Assembly: GCA_030704615.1 (NCBI GenBank)
Contig: CM060731.1
Coordinates: 95,460,756 to 95,524,755, forward strand
Reading direction: 5' to 3'
Length of the DNA stretch: 64,000 bases
Source of the DNA: Takakia lepidozioides
Taxonomy: Eukaryota; Streptophyta; Takakiopsida; Takakiales; Takakiaceae
A program made the position numbers and the translations under genes. How positions within the stretch are numbered: the first letter of the stretch is position 1; every line of letters starts with the position of its first letter. This document shows, in pieces, positions 12,151 to 23,558 of this stretch. The notes under the pieces are model-generated. The model saw only the letters and a list, made by a program, of their open reading frames with translations, made no database searches and was not told the DNA's origin.

Positions 12151-12822
12151 GAATGGAAAAACGACTAGCAGTCAAGGATTCCAAGAAAAACGTGTCTACA
12201 AGTGCACTTCAGCCACAAAACAAACAGTAAGGTTTGTTTTTCTCCGAAAAATCAATCGGACACGCTCAGAATTACCTGCAGGAAGGTAATTCAGTGCTTC
12301 AAAATACCTGGGGAATGGAAATTCGGCGCTGAATATCCATACGCCAGTGATCCGACTTACCTGCTGCATGGAAATCCGGCGCCGGATTTCCATCCATCCG
12401 CTTCTGAATTACCTGCGTGAGGGAAATTTGGCGCGCCGCCCTACCTGCGCGGATAGAAATCCGGCGCCGGATTTCCATCCATCCGCTTCGGAATTACCTG
12501 CGTGAGGGAAATTTCGCGCGCCGCCCTACCTTGCAGGATGCAAATTCGGCACTGAATTTCCATCTTGCTGCGCTCTGAATTACCTCTACGTTGGAAATTC
12601 CGGGCCTCTTTCCGTTGATTTTCATCCGACATGGAGGGCTTCATCCGACATTTAATTGCGCAGATGGGCAATAAATGTCCACCGCCGTCCGTTTTCATTC
12701 GGGCTGGCGACACATGGCTTCCTAGATACGTACCCTAAATCTGATGCTAATCTTGGCTTAACATGCTATTCGAGGCATGTACCCCAAAAACGGAGATCTT
12801 TTTCCATTTTGGCTGGGACTTA
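12151..12822. repeat. Palindromes with GGATTTCC arms and 5-prime flank of AB1
   Basis: From 12310 to 12620 several palindromes of the form GAAATCCGGCGCCGGATTTC alternate with TTACCTGC motifs, matching the left part of the element 3 centre (34190-34920) with far fewer units. The stretch 12620-12822 is the presumed AB1 upstream region; I see no clear core promoter. Confidence 0.75.
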
Positions 12823-15800
12823 TGCCGCCTGAAGGGCGTGGCTCTCCTGAGAGAGACCTCACATCCAGACCGCGGCGGAAGTTGAAAGCTCTGTACTACG
12901 GACGACGGCCAATCTCTCACATGGCCAAACTGAAGCTCCAGCAGGAGATTCCAGTGTCTTGCTCACAACCCGCGCCAACTGAAGCCGAGTACTCTCAGGC
13001 AAGCCACTTTTGCTTTCGCTTTGTTCGATTTCTTTTTTGCTTTTGCTTTCGCTTTCGCTTTGTTGCCTCGCTTTGTTTTTGCATCTTCATCCTGGCTTCG
13101 CTGGATGAGTGAACCTTAGATAGTTGAGTGAACCTTAGATTGTTTGCAATGCGTGTGCAAATCCGGCAGCTCTGGAGAAGGCTGCTTGTGCATGTCATTC
13201 TCAGGCAATGGTTGCATTTGTTTTCATTGTTGTTGCATGGCTCTCCATACTTCCTAAACTTGTTATGTTTTCATTTTTGTTACACTTGTTTCTATGGTGG
13301 TTGCGCTGCTCGTTGCGATGCTGGTTTTGGCACCGATGTTGGTTCTCACGATTTTTGGGAATGACAGAGTGACGACGAGCCCGGCACGCTGGTGGTATCA
13401 TCGACAGCTCCAACTCATCGCATGTTTGAATCGCCCAACTTGGGGCAAGAGGGCAAACTTAAACCTTTTGTTGGTGGACGGGAGGACTTGCAACGAGAGT
13501 ACGACATAATAGGCATTGGGGAGGTTGGTGCAGGCGGCATGGCAGGTGAAGGGCGTGAGGACATGAGGACAGCAGATCCGGCAATGGAGGTTGTTGATGC
13601 ACATGCAGTAGGGCCCGCCCACGCAAAGAAAAAGAAGAAAGCTAAGCACATGCAATCCCCGGCGAGAGAGCCGTCACGGGCTGCGGAGGGGGGAATGAGC
13701 AGTGCGCGCGAGGGTGTCAGTTCGCCTCAATCAAAGGTGGTCGTCCTGGAGGGCTCCCCTGCTGCTAGCCCTAGTAAGAAACAGAAAACCCGTGAGAGGG
13801 CAAAAGAGAGGGCAAAAGAACAGACGAGACAGAATGCTAGCCAGGAGGAAAGAGAAAAGGCCACTGAAGAGGCCAGGGGTGCCCAAATGACAGATGCCAA
13901 TGTAAGCGAGGGACGCACAGAGACGGTGGATCCCTCCAAGACACCACAGAGAGGCAGTAACACACCGGTTAGACCATCGCGGGCAAGAGCAGCCCCTGCA
14001 ATTACCCATACGGTGGAGAGTGGAGGAGAGGAAAGAACACCAGAAAGAGCACGGATTGTGCAAGTTCGAGGTGAAGCCAGGGAGAGGGCAGTAGAGACGG
14101 GGAGAGTGCTGGAGGTGGTTTCGCAGGTGGCTGACCCTGTTGAGGAGGACGACAGGGAGCTTTCTGACCAGGATGACATCCTCCCGGACATCCCCAGGCC
14201 CCAAACCCGGAGCATACAGGCTGGATTTGGCGGTCCTGGTGGGCTGCCGGAAAACCCCTCTGCAGCAGACGTCATGTCTGAGGCGGATATGAAGTTGGCC
14301 GTTGCCAAGATGTTGGAGGCAACCCACAACAACATTGGCAGGGTGCTGGGGGGCATGGTGTACCCGGCCAAGCTTCGAATTCCCCTTTGCCGCTTGGTGT
14401 CATTGCAGGTGGTGAGACCTGCCCTCCCAGGCGATATCGACAAGCTGAAATTCTCTTTCCGGGATGGATATCGAATGGGGTCTGCCGCGTTTTACGTTGC
14501 CATTGAGAACGACCACGGAGCTTCCCGTGCCCACACTTCCGATGAGGTGGACAAATGGGGTCCCCATTGGCAAACGCGAAATGAGGAGTTCGAGAGATCA
14601 ATTGCTAGTGATCCTCTTTTCCAGCACTTGTCCGGTAAGATGTTCTACGTGTGGGACGGCAATCATCGCCTCCTGGCATGGATGGAGCACATTGCCCAAG
14701 CCCACCCCAACGACCTCGATTGGCATTTCGCCGTGGATTGTGTTGTGCTGAAGGTTGTGGGGCCCAAAGATCACAGTCTTCTCAAAGCTGCAATGGCGGA
14801 CATCAACTCGTAAGTTACAACGCCTCTCGTTTTTGGACTTTGAATTTGGAAGTCATTTCATTGCGAATCCTCATATATGATGAAAATTCCCATTTCAGTA
14901 TTGTTTGATGGAAATGTGGCACTGCAGGGTGACTGAGAATGCCTTCATTGCCACCAACTTGTCCCATATGCTCTTCCGAGTGAAGGATGTCGGGAAGCAG
15001 GGGGTGCCAATTCCCTCAGTGCCGACCTCCTGCGCAAGTCGGAGGCAAAGGCAGACAGAACCTGGTATAGGCTGAGCGTCGACGCCATGGTGGACTACAT
15101 ATTTCGGGTAAAGCTCCTGACAGTTTTGTTGAGCTAATCTGTCTCTCCTCCCCCAATAGAAGAAAAGGTCTTCACCGTGATTTCTAATCTCCTCCCCCAA
15201 TAGAAGAAATTGTGTTGAGCAGGATCTCTAATCTTATGTGCGCATTCTTGACATACGAAAATACAGCAGGATTTGGCACATGCGCGGAGGTTCTACATGG
15301 AGTCAGAGGAGAAGAATCCAACCCTCCCGGCACTCGAATCGTATGTCAAAGCTGCGGATGTGAGGGCCCGCATAAAGTACAAGTCGCGGATGGTAAAGTA
15401 CGTGGCCATAGCTGATCCCGCCCTTGGTGCCGACTTTCTGGTGGAGGTGGGGAAGCACTACTCTCGCGCTCTGAAGCCCACGATGACATTGGAGAAGCTC
15501 CATCGTCTAGCCACATCCTGTGTGGATGCAACAGAAAAGGTGATACATTCTTAACCAAATTGTGGTGGCAACAACTCGTTTTTGTGGTGTTTGGCGCTTA
15601 CGAATATGCTGGGTGGTTGGACAGACCCGGTGGCTCCAAATCTGGAATGGTTCCCAAAGTACCAGGGACATGTGGAGCTTCCCCAAACCGGACAAACTCT
15701 CTGACCCCACATTCGACATGTGGATGAACCGCATGACATGTTGGTTTCAGGTACTTCCCCACGCTTCGTTTGGGGCTTCTACTCTAGTAGGGGGTGGATT

Positions 15801-16060
15801 CATTGTATTTTTTCAGGAAAGCGATCTGATGGAGAATCTCCACAGGTGACGACGAATGCGCAAGAGCAGCTGGACACACAAGCACATCAGTTCAAGATGG
15901 AGATATCTCCTGCAGCAGAGAGCCTACGTGACTATGTGACGAGGTACTTTCTGCTCTACAAAACCAACCTATTCTTTCGGGAGATAGCAGATGCTCGCCG
16001 GAGCCACGAGTTCACCGACCAGCCGAACGCGGACAAAGCAGCAATGCGCCTTCTGTACAG
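12823..16060 (+). pseudogene. AB1: ParB-like half of the AB gene, truncated and damaged
   Basis: Six exons, inferred by alignment with AB2: 12823-12997 (basic N-terminus; donor appears to be GC), 13368-14809, 14928-15107, 15255-15539, 15625-15750 and 15846-16060. Exon 2 encodes a long Ala/Glu/Arg-rich disordered region and then the ParB-like domain (from about 14290) with V-S-L-Q-V-V-R-P-A-L-P-G-D-I-D, A-F-Y-V-A-I-E-N-D and the signature F-Y-V-W-D-G-N-H-R-L-L-A-W-M. Damage: a 10-bp deletion in exon 3 near 15004 (present in AB2 as CAAGAGTTTG) shifts the frame; the acceptor before exon 4 is AT instead of AG (15253-15254); and all exons after 6 are missing because element 2 begins at 16806. Probably non-functional, though exon 2 alone is open over more than 470 codons. 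Confidence 0.85.
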
Positions 16061-16113
16061 GTACATACGCGCTGCCTTTCTTTCAAGTCCTTGCATTTCA
16101 GGATGTTAGAGGC

Positions 16114-16805
16114 CTCATGTGGTGTTAGGGAAAATGGCGCCGAATTTCCAGTCAGGGCTCCAAAAATGGCTAAGTCCCTAGACTGGCTGGCCCTGAACTG
16201 GAAATTCGGCGCCATTTTCCAGTTCTAGGCCCTATTGCCGTTCAGGGACTTGGCCATTTTCGGGCTAAGTCCCTAGACTGGCTGGCCCGGAACTGGAAAT
16301 TCGGCGCCATTTTCCAGTTCTAGGCCCTATTGCCGTTCAGGGACTTGGCCATTTTCGGGCTAAGTCCCTAGACTGGCTGGCCCTGAACTGGAAATTCGGC
16401 GCCATTTTCCAGTTCCAGGCCCTATTGCCGTTCAGGGATTTCGCCATTTTCGGGCTAAGTCCCTAGACTGGCTGGCCCCGAACTGGAAATTCGGCGCCAT
16501 TTTCCAGTTCTAGGCCCTATTGCCGTTCAGGGACGTAGCCATTTTCGGGCTAAGTCCCTAGGGTGGCTGGCCCTGAAGTGGAAATTCGGCCCCATTTTCC
16601 AACTCTAGGCCCTATTGCCGTTCAGGGACTTAGCCATTTTCGGGCTAAGTCCCTAGACTGGCTGACCCCGAATTGGAAATTCGGCGCCATTTTCCAGTTC
16701 TAGGCCCTATTGCCGTTCAGGGACTTAGCCATTTTCGGGCTAAGTCCCTAGGGTGGCTGGCCCTGAACTAGAAATTCGGCGCCATTTTCCAGTTCTAGGC
16801 CCTAT
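16114..16805. repeat. 95-bp tandem repeat inside AB intron 6 (element 1)
   Basis: About seven tandem units with an exact 95-bp step: the string CGGGCTAAGT falls at 16261, 16356, 16451, 16546, 16641 and 16736. Each unit carries one imperfect palindrome with outer arms AACTGGAAA/TTTCCAGTT and a GGCGCC core, made asymmetric by TTC on one side and CAT on the other. AB2 has the same repeat in the same intron with about four units. Confidence 0.93.
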
Positions 16806-17496
16806 GAGGGTTACTATTTCATGAGCGCATGAGCCCATGAGCCTATGAGCCTATGAGCTCATGAGCGGGCATCCGCGGAATTGGAATTTTCCTGCCTTTA
16901 TGGACGGTGTTATGTCCTCTTACCTCGGTAATAGGGTCTGTTTCTCCTGGTCCAGGATGCGGAATGAGGAATTTCGGCGCCATTATTCCCAAGAGCAGTG
17001 TGCTAAAATGGTGTTTTGAAGACATCCACCGGGGTATTTCGGCACCGAAATTACCTCTTAAAATGTGATATAGTGCGGTATTTAAAGGCGCAGAACGGGC
17101 AATTTCGGCGCCGAAATACCCAAGTGGAATGTGGTGAAGTGCCTTGTGCTGAAGGCTTCCATCGCAATATTTTGGTGCAGTAATTCATCCGTGGAATTTT
17201 TGAGGCCCATATAACGAAGGCGCAAACTGGGCTATTTCGGCGCCAAATTTCCGAATAGGAATGTTAGAAACGGCAGGGTTTTCATGGCTTCAAGTTCCCG
17301 GCTCGATGGTGTGCATAAATTACTTGTAGGGTTCTTCAATGAAGTTTGCGTCTCTTCTGCTTTTATTATAGATTTTGGTTGGCGGAAGAAATGTAGGGAA
17401 TGGACAAGAAGTCTGAACACAATGATTTTTCAAATTGTCAATATTTTCATTAAGTGTTTCAGAACTGTACAACAAAAGGATCCAAATGAGACTTTG
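16806..17496. repeat. Left terminus and subterminal palindromes of element 2
   Basis: 16806-16870 is the terminal repeat with tandem CATGAGCC/TATGAGC motifs at about 10-bp steps. 16960-17260 holds palindromes with arms ATTTC and cores CGGCGCCG or CGGCACCG (near 17033, 17100 and 17237). No gene seen; AB3 ends at 17497. Confidence 0.75.
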
Positions 17497-20400
17497 CTAT
17501 GGTGAGGATCCGCTATCACTGTCCGATGCATCCCCGCCCTCATGCAAGGATGGCTGCCTTCCACCTGCCTCCGAACCTGCACTGCCGCTACCGCTGTTAC
17601 TCTGAGAAGCCCTCCCCTCAAAAATACCATCCTCACCAGCCGGAACTGTCCACCTGGGTGCGGAAGTGTCCTCAACATTCCCCTCGCTCTCGGACGCGGA
17701 TTCCATTACGAACTTCCCTACTATGCCTTTCACAATTCTATGTTTGGCCTCACGCCTCATTATAATTCTCTGCTCATTCCCGTATGTCAATTGCTCTAAC
17801 CGAGTAGGCCTATCCTCCCTCCTGATGGCTTCTTTGGCAGCCGTGTCTGCATAGGCTGGTAGAAAAAAGGGCTTCTGGGGACTCGCGAGAAACGATTTTC
17901 TGACAAAGAATGGCCGATGCGATTCTGTCTCCTCCTCTGCAACAGGGTCCGATTCGAGCAAGTCTCCCAGCTTCTCCTCGTCGGACGACTCTGCAAGGCT
18001 GAGTGTACGCACAAACATAGAATGAAGTACATTAGAGAATTCAAACAGGGAATTTTCGGCAGGTTGCATCGTCCCTACAACCGAAACCAATACACTTACT
18101 ATGGTGCAACTCACTCGAAGACAGGCATTGGGGGAGGCTTCGGGCGCCCCTGCATCGAACGAATTTCCCGGACTTCCTCCTCTTCATCTTCCTCCTCTCC
18201 TCCCACGTCCTCTTCTGCGTTTTTGGGATCCTCAGTCGGAGGCAGACGCTGAAGGCCCGCCAAATTGTAATCGTACAAGGCCGTATCCCCCTCAAATGAG
18301 AACACAAATTGGTTCGACATCCTTCCCGCCCACATACAGGCACCTGCGAATTCATACGACACAACCACAGCCAAACTCAAGAATGAGTCGCTTCCTCGCA
18401 CAAGCAAACATACAGAAACGGAAATGGTGTCAATTTCGGTGCCGCATTCAATTAACGTTCTCACCTGTATTTGCAGTGACGTCAAGGACCCTGCCTTCAA
18501 CATCCATACACGTTTCCATGAGCGTCTGGATGAATGCAGGACTCCTGGTCCTGCCATACCTCCATGGCTTGCCCGACAAATCACAAAGAATGTCCTTCTC
18601 TCCCACATGGTTGAACAGGACGTTATACTCCAGTGGATCAACTGTGGAATCAACAAGTCTTCCTGCTTCACGTAATTTGAATTTTGAATGTTCCTTCACG
18701 AAGCAAAATGCCTGAAAGATAAGAGTCTGCAGAGAAGAAAATGAAAACGTCAGAGGTGGCTTACACGTACAGGGGCAATTTCGGCGCAGAAATTGACATA
18801 GCAGAGGAGAACCACAGCATACCTTCTGGCCATCGTTGAGAAGACCCTGCGTGTTGATGCAAGTCCAGATCTTTTTCAGGATGGGTGCTGCACTTCTCCC
18901 CGTCCATACTTTGATATCATTCTCAGTGACTTCTCCATCGGCTACTAGCACAACAATACAGCCAACGTCGTCCAACATGTTGGCTGCGAACCCGAATGTG
19001 TGGCTCCAGTATCTTTCGTCGTACTTGTTCCACCAGGGAACTGAGCCCTGCCCCAGTATCTCCTGCCCATCCGGGATATCCACAAGGATCATGTCGATGG
19101 AGGCTTTCACCGCCCTGCCCCCGACTGTGCTCTTTTTGCCGTGGCTCATCGCCACAAAATACTCCATCATCTTTGTGTAACCAGGAGTGTCCTCCATATC
19201 ATTGCCAGTGGCCTTCCTCTTCCCCTTCCCCTGGTGGGCCTCGATCGCCTTCCTCAATCTCGTTATCTCCAGCCTTCTGGTCAGAGCAGTTAGGAAATTT
19301 TCATTAACACACTCCACAATTGTGGGTGTTTTGAGGACTTCCCTGCCCGCAATGTGCACCGCACGGTAGGGTCTGCCAAGTGCATCCTCGTATAGTGATC
19401 TCTTCGCAGCCGACCCCCCGGAGCGCTGGCCCTTGTGAATTTTCGGACGAGGTATGGCCCCCTGGGTGTTTTCCTGCTGGAAATCGTCGTCGGAATCCTC
19501 CTCATCTGGCTGACTGTGTTGCTACTTCTTCTTCTTGGGTGTGGGGGTCTTCGTCTCTTGCCCCTGTTTGCGCGTTCTTTTCTTCCTGTCCTTGGGCTGC
19601 TCAGCTGCCTGCTTCTCCATCTGCTCCTTCGCCAACGCTGCCGCCTTGGCTGACTTTCTCAGTGCTTTCTGCTTGGCTGCCTCCTCTGCTTTCAGTCTTT
19701 CCGCGTCCTCTGGTTGGGGATCCGATTGCGCCTTCATAGCCCTGGCATTCGCTTCCTTCTTCAAGTTAACCTCCGAGAGGTCAACGGTCCCACTTGGGAG
19801 ATCCACATACCAGGGGCAGTCTACCAAATGCTCAGCATGCCACTCCTTCGCCATTACTTCTATGTACATCGTTCCACGACCTCCAGGTGTCCTCCACGCC
19901 AGGAAGAATGGTGGAACCCTTTGAATGGCTCCGGACGGAATGAGTGCAAAGTTTATGTACCTGCAATCACGAGGCAATTCAACAAAAATCATTCTACCGA
20001 TGCATCATGCAAGTGGAAGTTGTCAATGCACAAGGTATTTCGGCACCGAAATACGGAGTGGACCGTGCCCCAATTACCCAGAACTCACATCTTGCAGAGG
20101 TATATTTCTTGCAGAGGTATATTTCGACGCGTCCGCCTTGTTGGGGGCATCATTCTCAAAGAACTGCCTTTTGGCATAGGCCAAGTCATCCCTGATGTTC
20201 GTCTGCATTCCCATACCCAGCAGATACAGTCAGGCCACGGATCCCTGCAACAAATAACATTAAATTGATACTGAAATTTGAGATGAACCTCACCGAATAG
20301 AGGATCTCCACCATGGCGTCCAGTGTTGGTCGGTACCAGGTGCGATCTGCTTTCGCTAGGGACTTCCTGTACAGCTCGGGATCGAGGGACTTTTGGAAGT

Positions 20401-21630
20401 CCGTCAGCGGAGCTGTCCCCACTTCTTGCACTCTGTAGAGCGTATGTGCCAGATGAGTTTCCACGAAGGCCCTCTCTGTTACCCTGCCATGGAGAAAAAA
20501 AACAACATGAAAATATGATTTCGGCACAGCAATCCAATTTCCAGTTCATAGAGTGCATGACAGTGGTGAACATTGCCTATTTCGGCGCCGCAATAGGCAG
20601 TACACAAGGATGTAATTGTATACTTACAGATTTATATCCGCCATGGCACCCTTCAACAGTCCTCTGTCCCTGACGTCCACCTTCACGACAATGCAGTCCA
20701 CCATGTAATGCCAACTGATATCTTGCGGATGCATTTCAGCAATGTACTCTGTCCAGGCAAGCATCATGTGGTTCCCGTCCCAAACGAAGAACATCTTCCC
20801 TTCCATGTGTGCGAATGTGGGATTAGTCTTCAGATAGGCTTCAAACTCGGCATTAACAGTGTGCTAGTGGGGGCCCCAATTCTGAAGCTCCTCTGCAGTG
20901 GGGCCCCTTGTGACACCCTGGTCATTCTCAATGGAAACGTAGAATGCTGCCGACCCCCGTCTGTACCCTTCTCTGAAGTTGTGCTTCAGTCGATCGATAT
21001 CCCCTGGCAGTGCTTGCCTACAACTGGAAGGCTTACCATGCGACACAAAGGAACTTTGAGGTTCTCCGGATACACCATGGAGCCCAAAACGCGGCCTATG
21101 TTGCTATGAGTCTCTGCCGGCAACCTGTTTGCTGCTATGTTCATGTCTCGTGCGCTCATGAGCATACCCGCCACCAGTTTCTTACTTGTATCACCTCTGT
21201 CACTTCCCTCACCCCTCTCACCAGCCTGTGTACTGTCCTGGAGGTTTTGCTCCTCCGCAAGCTCCAGCAGGTTCTGATCGTCGCCAAGTCGTACCACGTT
21301 ATCGTCCTCTCTTTCTGTCAGTTGAATGGGCCGCCTTTCTGCAGATCCGACTCCCACATCTCCAGCGGCCTCCACCGCATCTGTGTTTTCTGAAATTGAC
21401 TGCAAACTCAATATCTCCGCTTCCAGTCTCCCTAGGGGTTTTACTGGCGAAGCCATGGGCTCCTTCTGCTTTCTCGGCTTCCGAACTCTAGGTGGGCTTT
21501 TCGGAGGCGATATTTGAGGTGTTGAATGAGGACTCGTCTGCCTCGATGCACTTCCACCTTGTGAGCGCAGCACCCGGGCAGGAGTATCCAAGTTGACTGT
21601 GTTGCCTCGCCCCCCTGCGATCCCTCCCCA
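17497..21630 (-). pseudogene. AB3: ParB-like/methyltransferase-like gene of element 2, with internal deletion
   Basis: Exons deduced by homology to AB2: exon 2 20628 to about 21630; exon 3 20294-20483; start of exon 4 at 20202 (then truncated); exon 7 18823-19960; exon 8 18465-18726; exon 9 18115-18343; exon 10 17497 to about 18003. Exons 5 and 6 are missing. Exon 2 carries the ParB-like signature F-F-V-W-D-G-N-H-M-M-L-A-W. Exon 7 has D-M-I-L-V-D-I-P-D-G and the M-L-D-D-V-G-C-I-V-V-L strand; exon 8 has R-S-P-A-F-I-Q-T-L-M-E-T-C and V-L-D-V-T-A-N-T-G; the C-terminus has W-T-V-P-A-G-E-D-G-I-F-E. Defects: a 1-base indel near 21010, a TGG-to-TAG change near 20870, and TAG near 19522 after a run of lysines. 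Several introns contain the element 2 palindrome. A possible exon 1 lies at about 21735-21895 (weak). Confidence 0.8.
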
Positions 21631-22139
21631 GCTCCCATGTCAAACAAACAGGAAAACATGAGACACTGCACGCCAAAAAAAAGGTGTAAAAGGAATATTG
21701 CGTATGGAGTGCTTCACATCCGCGAAGCACGAATCTCTCACTGGTGGGCGATCCGAGTCTCCGGATAACGAGGTTTGCATTTCATGCATGAGATGGAGCT
21801 TAAGTCGTGTCGTCGGCGGCTTCCCAAATCCCGCGTCCTCCTCTTTGCCGGAGTCGCCTGACCTTCCACAAACTCTATGCTACCACTATGCCGCATAAGG
21901 AGAGGAAACGCAGGAGAACATCCCTGCAGAAGGGCAAGGAGCGAGAGAGCGAAGCGGTGGAACATGCAACCACTATGCACGAGCAGATGCGTAAGCAGCC
22001 ACGTCTCCCGAAGCGTTGCCACCGTCCAACACTTTTTGCCGTATGGGTGATGAAGAGATTGTGACCCCTGACATGTTCGCACGGATGAAGTCGACTGGAA
22101 CACGACGCGTGCCAGTTCCAGCCACCAGTACAAGACGGT

Positions 22140-23058
22140 TTATCCGAATTGCGGCACCGAAATACCTTCCGTACACCGGATGCTGTTCCCGGAGCAGCCG
22201 GCATTGAATGAAATATCCGCACATCATGAAACCCAACCGCCAAGAAAATCCCCTGCCTATGACATTCAACAGTCAGATCGGTACGTTTTCAACAGCGGAC
22301 GGATGAATTTCGGCGCCGAAATTCATCCTATTCAAGTGCTTTCATACGCAAACTTACGAATTTCGGCGCCGCAATTCATCGCTTCCGAAGTCCTCATCCG
22401 TCATGAGCAAACCTGTCAGTGGGATATCGGAGCCTGAATTAATTCCGGGACAGTGAAAACGGTTGCACTTGGGCACATTCATCCATATTTCGGCGCCGAA
22501 ATTCATTACGAATATCTCCGTCCGCGCGTAGACGAGGTGAAATCATCATTATTTCGGCGCCGAAATTCATCCAGAGCGAAGACTAAATTGGCACCATGCT
22601 ACGCTTTGCCGCCATCATTGCCCCTGACGGATGCTGTCCATGCCTATTGGACTTGTCATTTGTGGACATTTAACTATAATTTCGGCGCCGAAATTATACT
22701 TTATGTGCGGCAACGTCCCGTGCGAAAAAGACCACTTAATGGATACTGTCGGTTTCAAATGAAAAAAACGGCTAAAATGCAATTAATTTTGACAGAAGTG
22801 GTTTAATATGCCGATTTCTCCATTAAATGCAAAATATTCCTGTTATATTCGTCGGAACGGGGTATTTCCAACGATTTACGGAAAATTATCATCCAAAAGC
22901 AAAAAGTAAGTGTCGGGTTTGGACGAATTTCGGCGCCGAAATTCATCCGTCGCATAGAAAATGTAATATTAGAGTTACTCATTGCGGACAGTAAGGATGA
23001 ATTTCGGCGCCGAAATTGATCCATTTCAAAGAAAAATAAATATTGGAGGGAGGGCATT
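22140..23058. repeat. Element 2 central palindromes
   Basis: Full palindromes around GAATTTCGGCGCCGAAATTC occur near 22305, 22485, 22550, 22675, 22925 and 22998, some with extended GGATGAATTT/AAATTCATCC arms. They occupy the space between AB3 and TPase2, the counterpart of the element 3 centre, and run up to the assembly gap. 21900-22140 has nothing I recognise. Confidence 0.88.
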
Positions 23059-23558
23059 NNNNNNNNNNNNNNNNNNNNNNNNNNNNNNNNNNNNNNNNNN
23101 NNNNNNNNNNNNNNNNNNNNNNNNNNNNNNNNNNNNNNNNNNNNNNNNNNNNNNNNNNNNNNNNNNNNNNNNNNNNNNNNNNNNNNNNNNNNNNNNNNNN
23201 NNNNNNNNNNNNNNNNNNNNNNNNNNNNNNNNNNNNNNNNNNNNNNNNNNNNNNNNNNNNNNNNNNNNNNNNNNNNNNNNNNNNNNNNNNNNNNNNNNNN
23301 NNNNNNNNNNNNNNNNNNNNNNNNNNNNNNNNNNNNNNNNNNNNNNNNNNNNNNNNNNNNNNNNNNNNNNNNNNNNNNNNNNNNNNNNNNNNNNNNNNNN
23401 NNNNNNNNNNNNNNNNNNNNNNNNNNNNNNNNNNNNNNNNNNNNNNNNNNNNNNNNNNNNNNNNNNNNNNNNNNNNNNNNNNNNNNNNNNNNNNNNNNNN
23501 NNNNNNNNNNNNNNNNNNNNNNNNNNNNNNNNNNNNNNNNNNNNNNNNNNNNNNNNNN
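23059..23558. other. Assembly gap (500 N)
   Basis: Exactly 500 N, a size typical of a placeholder. By comparison with element 3, TPase2 exon 1 and part of exon 2 (about 2 kb or more) should lie here, so the true gap is probably larger. The palindromes at its left edge are a likely cause. Confidence 0.97.

Larger units (their letters stand above)
1..16805 (-). mobile_element. Element 1: Mutator-like DNA transposon carrying transposase and AB gene, partial, inverted relative to element 3
   Basis: This block repeats the gene order of element 3 (27702-40944) in reverse: transposase on the minus strand (98-10085), palindromic arrays (10141-12620), then the ParB-like gene AB1 on the plus strand (12823-16060). 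The outer end with its inverted repeat lies left of position 1. The other end is cut at 16805, inside the intron array after AB exon 6, where the terminus of element 2 begins, so the methyltransferase half and second terminus are absent. Chromovirus R1 is inserted in the transposase. Protein differences from element 3 are few (about twenty residues over the ~470 of AB exon 2), so the two copies are recent relatives. Confidence 0.8.

Noticed and set aside
10159-12289. Many overlapping open frames encoding M-E-I-R-R-R-I-S-I and S-A-P-N-F-H-P type repeats (also 34578-36424, 40352-40729, 62137-63344)
   Set aside because: They are translations of the palindrome arrays in all frames; repeats are GC-rich, symmetric and lack stops by chance. 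No domain, no conservation beyond the DNA repeat.
13398-14601. Long open frames antisense to AB1 exon 2 (also 32363-33075 opposite AB2)
   Set aside because: Explained by the GC- and Arg/Ala-rich bias of the sense frame; the sense frame has the conserved ParB-like motifs.
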